Part shown: one piece after another, positions 56,800-64,000 of the stretch
How the letters are laid out: the number at the start of each line of letters is the position of its first letter
Position numbering within the stretch: the stretch's first letter is position 1
Source: Pteria penguin
Taxonomy: Eukaryota > Mollusca > Bivalvia > Pterioida > Pteriidae
DNA: 64,000 nucleotides
Reading direction: 5' to 3'
Assembly: GCA_035048485.1 (NCBI GenBank)
Contig: CM068593.1
Span: forward strand, 888,501 to 952,500
Position numbers and translations under genes: made by a program
Notes under the pieces: model-generated
Told to the model about the DNA's origin: nothing
The model's database searches: none
Seen by the model: the letters and a program-made list of their open reading frames with translations, nothing else

Positions 56800-59604
56800 A
56801 ACATGAAAAAATATATTGTATTATCTGATGGGTTCTTTGGTTCTTACTACTTGGTCGATTTGGTTATGAGTTTACTCTTCAAATATTTATACTTTCGGGT
56901 TCCACAGTTTAGGCACTGAGCATTACTGAAAAAATCGTAATTAAGTTGTCCAAATACGAATAAAATGCATCAAATCAATAAACGTATATATGTTCTAATA
57001 TTCATTATCACTGTACAAACGATTGAACAAGGACTTCAATCAAATAGGGAAGTCAATGTCAGACTATGACATCTGATCAGCGGAAAGAAGATCTGTATAG
57101 CGACCACAACATTTGCCAAATGTGGACATCAAACTTGGGGTTTTTTGTTTTTTGTTTTTGTTTTTGTTTTTGTTTTTTTTGTTTTTGTTTTTTTTTTTTT
57201 TGTATTCATTTCATTTTAAACTTTTCACTCAGTAGCTTGCCTCGGGAAATGGAAGAACTGTAATCTGAAGACTAGGATATCAATACACAGTAGGCAGGCT
57301 TTAATGGGAAATTGCTACTCGTTATACTAATTATTTCACTAAGCTATTAACTTCATATCCCGTACACATAGACGCATAATGATATGGTGCTATTGGAAAA
57401 TAGCAAGTTCTTTAATATAACATCATGATATTCTATTATTATTATTATATTTTGTTTTTGAGAATTTATTAAAACGAGGTGTTGAAAGAGCTCCGTATTT
57501 TAAACACTTTATTTAAACAAAACACCAGTAGATTTAATCCATTCTGTGTGTATATATTCACTTCAATTTTCCTTTATTTAATCTGAGTGTTCAAAACTAA
57601 TAAGTACGTCACATACATTGATAATACAGCAGTTGCGATACTGAAGAAGGACAGACAGTTGAATTAACAATAGTCACTGAATCGATGTGATTCAAGGGAT
57701 CAGCGATTTACGGGATCAGTTTCTCACAAGGGACTAAATCAGTACTTCCTGTGTGTAGCCCTAAATATAGACATCATGGAATTAAAGAGGATTCAATGTA
57801 AGACTCCATAGAAAGCAGAGTGCAATGCAGTTAAAGTTTTGTATCGAAAATGTAAAAAGTTTACCTTGCTCTGTAGGTGAGCTATGTTTCTGGTATATGG
57901 AAGTTTTAGACAACAGTCAAAAGTGCAAGGGATTCAGATCTCTATCACTTAGATATATATAGTCAACAATCAAACCTTGAAGAAATTCAGAACTCTTTCC
58001 CTGATATATTTACACACAAGTCACATTATTTAGATATCAACACTCAAACCAGAAACCAATATAGGTGACTGTACGTGTCAACAAAGAAGGCATTGAATTA
58101 TGTTAGAATTGGATGAGAAAAAAGAGAATTTCACACTTCACTGCTTACGGGTGGGGGTTTCCAGTAAGAGGATAGTAAATCGCTGATGTCTGTGTGTTAA
58201 CAGTTCCATGGCACTGCATTTCTGATCCCGACTGAGAATGATGATAATATCAGTGTAGGTCTGAAGGTGTTGTAAGCACCGTATTTATCTCTTAAAGACT
58301 GTAAGCAAAACACATATTTAAATGAAAAAACTAATAATGGGGTACATAATAAACAAGACCAGATATCTGTATTGATGTGTTTTAATATATATTTTGTCTG
58401 ACATACACATGTGCGATGACATTATTCTATTCTTTATATTCTTATTGATAAATATTTCTGATTCGGCAGATGAAACATAATGTTATATAAGACATATGCC
58501 ATGATCATTGACAGATAAGTACACCGACACTAGTAAGAAAGACATCTAACAGTACGCTAAGGAAAACCAATAAGCATAGCGAGTTTTCCTCACTTATATT
58601 TGTAGAGCTTATTGAGGTCCCCAATACGTGATGACTCACTCCTTGAAAAGCTCATATTAAATATCGATAATAAATAATATCAATTATAACAAAATGAAAT
58701 AAAACAATGAAAACCCCGAAAACGAAAATAAAAATAAACAAGAATAAGAGTACCTTATCTAGAAGTTTCCTAATATAATAGTGATAGTGACATATCATTC
58801 TATTATATTCTTAAAGTGTATTACATTTGCTAATCTCCCATTTTTCCTTGAATGTATTTCTTAACATAAATCTGACATATCAGAGAAAATACAAAAAGTA
58901 TTTCCTCCAGGTCATTTTCAGGTCGTCTAGCGAATAAAATGTATACAAATTAACAATTTAAATGTAATGACATTAAAAATCTTGAGGTCCATTGATGACA
59001 AGTTCTAAGAAAATAAAACATTGAGAAAAATTGTTTAACATTTGACTATTAAAGTAAACTGAACTTAGAAATATGTAATCGCATGCCATAGAATATGCAG
59101 TTCATAATACCAAACTTATATTTGTTATCGTTCATGATTTAAAGACTGAACTCGATGGAGTGTTACAAAAAATAGAAATATTTCAACAGACATATGATCT
59201 GATAATGGATTTTGTTTCATATAGTTCTTTCCATTCAGACACAAACTGCACAGTGAAGACACTATTTTGTGAAAGACATTTCATTCAATATGACATGATA
59301 TCAATATGACATCAGGAATATCTATTTATATGTGAATTACACATAAATACAGTTCTTAACACTAACATTACTAGTACTAAACACTTTTGGCAGTGTACGC
59401 GAAAAAGTTGATCATCTTTAGCGGAATAATACCAGAAAAGTATATGTTATCCATTAACTGTTTATTATATAAAACACTGGTACACCCGGAATAATCAACA
59501 TCCAATGTCACAAAACGTCCACTATCACTGTATTCCTGCAAAGATCAATCAGCCAAACGTGGAAAAACTACATGTAGTTGGTACTCTAATGATAAAATAG
59601 TCAT
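56800..59604. other. Mostly non-coding; includes 3' UTR of the large gene
   Basis: A (GTTTTT)n tract at 57140-57205; otherwise AT-rich. On the minus strand AATAAA occurs at about 59461-59466, a possible poly(A) signal about 140 bases past the stop at 59605. Confidence 0.45.
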
Positions 59605-62600
59605 TTAAGATTTAATTTTTATTTCAACGTTTAACTTGACCTCAGAGTCAGAAGCACGCCTTCCACATTCTATATGCGACAATTCAGGTTCCGATGAATA
59701 CGACTTTCGGAACACCGTGTGTTCCGACAAACTATCTTCAGACGCACACTTTCGTAATGAGTTCTTTAATTTATCTAGTCTTTTTTTATCTGACTCAAAG
59801 GTAGAAAGCAGTTCGTGAAAACTGCGAGGCCTTTCTGGTGCATCTTGAGATTTCGTGATTTCTTTCTGTCGTAAGATGACTTTAGATGGTTCATAAGCGG
59901 ATACTGTATTTTGACAAGGTTTGTTTTCCGTCCCATCATCCTTTGTCTCTGATTCGGTTTTTTCGGGAGAAAAGCTTCTCTGTTTTCTCAATCCTGGGTG
60001 GCGAGGTGGTTTTGAACTGGACTTTTGTCCATCGTCGCTTGGAGTGGAGGCTACCGAGAACTCATCCGTTTTTTCGTCAGATATTTTCGCTTGTAATTCA
60101 GCTGATCTTTTTCGTTTTTCATACCTCTGTTTCACAGCCCTTGGGGTTGTCGGTTTATTTTGAACCGGACTTACAGTTCTCTCAGATTTTTTAGAATCCA
60201 ATGAAAATAACTCGGTTAGGTCTGGCGCACTTTGAGAATGAGATAGTTTGGATTTTCGGCTTCTCTCATCTTCGCTGGAGCTGAAAAATTCCATCATCAA
60301 TGCTATTCCTTTGGCAATTCTTTTCTTTCTTGGCCCTTGGGAATCAGAATTCTCACTCGAAACTGAAAATTCCCTATCACTTCTTTCTCTTTCTTGGAAT
60401 TTTTCTTTTATAACAGCAACTGGAGATACCCAATTAGAATCCGTAGTTTGCGTTTCGACACTTACACTTTTCTTTAGCATGTCGGCTGGCATTGATTTCC
60501 GGTGCTGTAACAAAGACGCCTTTTTCGGTCTACGTACAACTTGTGATGGTTTGCCAGATTCTGATTCTGATTCATCCTTTGAACCGGAATCGTTTGATGA
60601 AGAATTCCCCACACCAATATTAAATGACGTTTTTGACGGAGGTTGTTTTGAATTTCCTTTTCGGGAATCAGATTGAGAGCGTGGTGCTGTTGATGATTCG
60701 ACTTTCTTGGTGGTTTTTCTTACCTTTGAACGCGCTTTTCGGTCATTGCCATTTATTCCTACTAACACTGAAAAAGGGCCAGAAGTCGCCGTAAAAACTT
60801 CAGATTTCATCACTTCTCGATTCGAGTTTTGTAATGCAATGTCTTTACGTGGTGCTGGAGTTGGTTTAGATTTACTTCTCGAGTTTCGAAATTGATCCGC
60901 AAGATCACTGGCATTCATAGATTCAGTTAATTTTGAATCATTTTGTCGAAAGTCTCCAAGAAATGTTTGCAGAGTGGCATTTATTTCTGCCACATGCTCG
61001 TCTTGCTTTGAAGATTTCGAATCATCAGCGTCACTTACCGTAGGGTGTGACACCTCTGCTAAAAGAGTCTCGAAAGATCTATTTATATTTTCAAACTCCT
61101 TCTGTGTTTCTATCTCGACATCGTTGGGGTCTTCATTTTTCATAGGAGAATGAAAAGGAGGTGAATACATTGTGTTTTGTAATCCATAATGACTAGAATA
61201 ATCCGAATCGGAAAACGTTCTCTTTATCGCAGGCTTTTGGTCTTTTGAATTAGAATGTACATGAGAACTAATTCGTGGAAGCGTGGCTTCACGTCTTTCT
61301 GTTAACACGTTTTCATCATCAAGTTGGAGACTATTGTATATTCTTTCTAACTCGGATAAAGCATCCTGCAATTTTGCTTTCTTCGTATTTTGCTCTACGT
61401 GTTTTTCAACTTTTTGATCCAACTGTGGGTTCACAACCGGTGCAAATTCCCTCAAAGCTGACACGATATTGTCCAGTCTATTCTCGTCAGTGTTTATTAT
61501 TTTAGTCTTTATTTGGCGCAATTTCTGTTCGACATCTTCTGCTAACTTTTTCAATTCTTCCATGGATTTTATAACTTCTTCCTCAGCGGTGGTTTGTGAT
61601 TTTTGAGATACAACATGTAAATGACGTCTTTCTGGCGGAGTCGGAGGCATGCGCAGGAGGGATTCAGACCCGGACGTATCCGCTAAACCAGTGCCTAATA
61701 ACTTCTGTTTTAACAAATCCGGATCCAGTTGATAATTTCCATTTATTATGTAGGGATATTGAGTATAATCTGGATCTATAAATACAGATTCACTGTGACC
61801 TTGACTCGAACCTACGACATTTTTGTGTGCACTTGGTTTGATATCTGCTATCACATCTGGAGCTGGTCTAAAATAATTTGGATCGTAAGGAGTAAAAGTA
61901 GAACTTATCACATTTTTCTTTTCTTCGTTATTTTGTTTTTCGAAATGTTCATTGAAAAAATTCTTTTGAGTCGTTTCTTTCACAGCTAAAGGAGACGACG
62001 TTTCGGAGGACACCGATTTTTTCTGAAGAGAATGTCTTATATCTTCAAGGACCTCGTCTAATGCATCTATACTACTCTTTGTCGTCACTGACAACTTCAG
62101 TGGTTGGATCTTGGGCGTTATGAATGGACGCGTCTTAATATACTGATCAGACTTTGGGTCCGCTTTCATAATTTCCATGGTCGACTTAGAATGAAATGTA
62201 GACGGTGTCTGATATTCAATTCGACTATTACGTTTTAAATACGAAGGCTGCTGATGTTGATGCTTTGAGTGTTGTTGGTTTTGTCCATGTATACTGTCAG
62301 TCGTTACCCAATCCAGTTCATTGTAATTAATTTGATCATATTTGTTAGATTGATCACTCTCCTCGGCCGCTAACAGATTATCCACATTCGTCATTTCTTC
62401 TATTTCCCGCCAAATGGGATCCTCTGAGAACGGAATGGTCTGCAAGGTACGAGCTGTAACTCGCTCAATACTTACCAATCCTTTCTTACTTTCAAGTTTT
62501 GGGGACCATACATCGGCTTCAATGACCTTTGACCTTTGAGGTTCGATAGTGATTTCATTGATTCGTTTTTGGAAAACTGTCAATGGAGGTTGCGGTGGGC

Positions 62601-63999
62601 GTGGCTTCTTTTCAGGAAATTGCGGTTGTACTTGGGGCTGGGTAAAGACTTGGGCATATTGTTTTCTTTGGCGCAGTGGTGTCATTCGAATTGGAGTTGC
62701 AGGGGTTTCTGTAACATCAGTACTTTCATTTCCACTCGCGTCAGAATCAAAGCGGCGTCTTAGATCACTCACGCTTTCTACTTTTATGTCTTGTAACTCG
62801 TTTAATTCATCCTCAAACTTTGAAAACCGCGACGATTTCAGTGCTGAATCTTCCACATTTGTGGTTGGAGGCCATCCCTGTTTTGAGGTCATATTCGGTC
62901 GTAACACGGATTCCTCTTTTATGTGCTGCTCTTCAACCCTTTCCACGGTATTATTGACTTTTGTGTCATTAGATAGAGGATTTTGGACCCACTTTATTTG
63001 TGACTCAGTCGGCATAGCCATTGCCTTACAACAACGTGGGTCTTGGACAACTCGAAAAATTCTATGCATGGAATTTTCACTTGACTGCACTTTTGGTTCA
63101 AAGTATGTCTTAACAGTTACTGGTGATCGCGGTCGAGGCGATAGGTTCTGTATTGGAACGGATGGCGTCGACCTTGTAACTGTCACGGAAGCAGAAGTAA
63201 GAGAAATAGTCTGAGGAATCGGAACTGGAGTTTCTGGTTCTACCTTCCAGTTATCGGGTATACCACCCTCTGCTTCCAATATAGTGGTAAGCGATACATG
63301 CCCCTTATCTTCACTACTACCAGCCTCGTTTCTCTTTTTCATGAGTTTTTCCCACTTTTTGACTCTTTCTGATACTTCGATATCATAATCCACATCAGAA
63401 AACATGCCGCTTTCCATCAATGGTGTCGACAGTGATTTCAATACGGTTTCTGTTTGCGACGTCTCGGTCTTGACTTTCGGTCCTGCGACATTTTGTGATC
63501 TGTACCCTTGGCATTGATAAAACTGAGGATGCAGATAGCTAGATGGTCTCTGGTAATTAAAACTATGCTCCGAAAGTTGACTTTCCGACTTCGACATATC
63601 CCCCATATCATATAGTTCTGTCGGTTTTCGATTTAGATAAGGACTGTGCGTTGCAGACTGAAATTTCCTTTCAACTTTTGGAACTGTATTTTGATAAACA
63701 TAAGATTTCGATATCACTTTTGTTTCACATGGAATATTCAAACTACTGCTTGAACCTGAACTAGAAGAATGCCTTTCCTGTCTAGTGGTCTGTGACGTAA
63801 TTTCCTGCACATTATATTGATTTATTTTCGGGCTCGGTGATCTTTGTGGGTTTACATTTGATGATGGAATTTGAAGTCTGAGTTTCACCTCATTTTGGAA
63901 AGAGTTATTATTATTTTTTGTCACACCTTCCCATGACGCTGAACGCCGCTTTTCTTTTGCATGTAATTTGGTCGATTCCGTTGGAAAGAAACCGGGTTG
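59605..63999 (-). CDS. Large serine-rich, mostly disordered protein, C-terminal exon (partial)
   Basis: One uninterrupted minus-strand frame of 1,464 codons reaches the window edge and ends with TAA at 59605. There is no in-frame ATG near the edge (the GTG at 63924 is only the first alternative start), so the exon or its 5' neighbours continue outside. The protein is rich in Ser, Lys, Glu, Pro and Gln with almost no hydrophobic core. Counted from the GTG, residues about 775-870 are predicted coiled coil (EEEVIKSMEELKKLAEDVEQ, then ALSELERIYNSLQLDDE). Short ordered-looking blocks are ERVKKWEKLMKKRNEAG, VSDLRRRFDSDASG, DPIWREIEEMTN and near the end RPRSFHELLSTFESDKKRLD. Poly-Pro EKKPRPPQPPL suggests SH3 binding. 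The make-up fits a cytoskeletal or junctional scaffold, but I do not recognise the family. The reverse strand has weaker shadow frames. Confidence 0.85.
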   Translation of the reverse strand, partial: QPGFFPTESTKLHAKEKRRSASWEGVTKNNNNSFQNEVKLRLQIPSSNVNPQRSPSPKINQYNVQEITSQTTRQERHSSSSGSSSSLNIPCETKVISKSYVYQNTVPKVERKFQSATHSPYLNRKPTELYDMGDMSKSESQLSEHSFNYQRPSSYLHPQFYQCQGYRSQNVAGPKVKTETSQTETVLKSLSTPLMESGMFSDVDYDIEVSERVKKWEKLMKKRNEAGSSEDKGHVSLTTILEAEGGIPDNWKVEPETPVPIPQTISLTSASVTVTRSTPSVPIQNLSPRPRSPVTVKTYFEPKVQSSENSMHRIFRVVQDPRCCKAMAMPTESQIKWVQNPLSNDTKVNNTVERVEEQHIKEESVLRPNMTSKQGWPPTTNVEDSALKSSRFSKFEDELNELQDIKVESVSDLRRRFDSDASGNESTDVTETPATPIRMTPLRQRKQYAQVFTQPQVQPQFPEKKPRPPQPPLTVFQKRINEITIEPQRSKVIEADVWSPKLESKKGLVSIERVTARTLQTIPFSEDPIWREIEEMTNVDNLLAAEESDQSNKYDQINYNELDWVTTDSIHGQNQQHSKHQHQQPSYLKRNSRIEYQTPSTFHSKSTMEIMKADPKSDQYIKTRPFITPKIQPLKLSVTTKSSIDALDEVLEDIRHSLQKKSVSSETSSPLAVKETTQKNFFNEHFEKQNNEEKKNVISSTFTPYDPNYFRPAPDVIADIKPSAHKNVVGSSQGHSESVFIDPDYTQYPYIINGNYQLDPDLLKQKLLGTGLADTSGSESLLRMPPTPPERRHLHVVSQKSQTTAEEEVIKSMEELKKLAEDVEQKLRQIKTKIINTDENRLDNIVSALREFAPVVNPQLDQKVEKHVEQNTKKAKLQDALSELERIYNSLQLDDENVLTERREATLPRISSHVHSNSKDQKPAIKRTFSDSDYSSHYGLQNTMYSPPFHSPMKNEDPNDVEIETQKEFENINRSFETLLAEVSHPTVSDADDSKSSKQDEHVAEINATLQTFLGDFRQNDSKLTESMNASDLADQFRNSRSKSKPTPAPRKDIALQNSNREVMKSEVFTATSGPFSVLVGINGNDRKARSKVRKTTKKVESSTAPRSQSDSRKGNSKQPPSKTSFNIGVGNSSSNDSGSKDESESESGKPSQVVRRPKKASLLQHRKSMPADMLKKSVSVETQTTDSNWVSPVAVIKEKFQERERSDREFSVSSENSDSQGPRKKRIAKGIALMMEFFSSSEDERSRKSKLSHSQSAPDLTELFSLDSKKSERTVSPVQNKPTTPRAVKQRYEKRKRSAELQAKISDEKTDEFSVASTPSDDGQKSSSKPPRHPGLRKQRSFSPEKTESETKDDGTENKPCQNTVSAYEPSKVILRQKEITKSQDAPERPRSFHELLSTFESDKKRLDKLKNSLRKCASEDSLSEHTVFRKSYSSEPELSHIECGRRASDSEVKLNVEIKIKS

Positions 64000-64000
64000 C

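Noticed and set aside
58130..58325. Minus-strand stretch reading CLQHLQTYTDIIIILSRDQK, considered as a TIR-domain fragment
   Set aside because: Only about 45 open codons, the frame is stopped just after the nearest acceptor, and the resemblance is loose.
62549..63214. 221-codon plus-strand frame
   Set aside because: Antisense shadow of the large minus-strand coding exon, with low-complexity content.

Overview
The window looks like animal nuclear DNA, most probably from a bivalve mollusc. Genes have GT-AG introns. The non-coding DNA is AT-rich and full of minisatellites, small inverted-repeat elements and tRNA-derived SINEs with AATC-type tails, and one gene is an invertebrate insulin-like peptide. 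Species assignment is an inference from this style, not from a marker gene.

Four protein genes are supported. (1) 4285-10794, plus strand: the last five exons of a CD63-type tetraspanin; its first exons lie upstream of the window. (2) 16438-41990, minus strand: a complete 19-coding-exon ODAD2 (ARMC4) gene, encoding an armadillo-repeat subunit of the outer dynein arm docking complex of motile cilia. I assembled it exon by exon; all phases join and give a 1,054-residue protein. A probable untranslated first exon lies near 43.8 kb. (3) 45632-48059, plus strand: a two-exon insulin-like peptide gene with B chain, short connecting peptide and A chain. (4) 59605-63999, minus strand: the terminal exon of a large, serine-rich, mostly disordered protein that I do not recognise; it runs off the right edge. 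Two further single exons (51583-51703 and 56564-56784, minus strand) are only candidates.

Layout: 1-4284 is repeat-rich DNA upstream of or within the tetraspanin gene; 4.3-12.3 kb is the tetraspanin and its 3' UTR; 12.4-15.3 kb is two large minisatellites; 15.3-43.9 kb is ODAD2; 44-48.1 kb is the insulin-like gene; 48.1-59.6 kb is mostly non-coding with SINEs, MITEs and microsatellites; 59.6-64 kb is the large disordered protein. The genes show no functional linkage to each other, as is normal for animal genomes.

The most unusual theme is that tandem repeats and splice sites coincide. In ODAD2 five exon boundaries (exons 5, 12, 14, 16, 17) are partly duplicated in tandem, in one case as a multi-copy array of decoy acceptors. 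In the tetraspanin intron nine 65-bp repeats each carry an acceptor-like site, 27 bases, and a donor-like site (eight of the nine a consensus GAGGTAAGTC or AGAGGTAAGTC), so each unit looks like an in-frame micro-exon.
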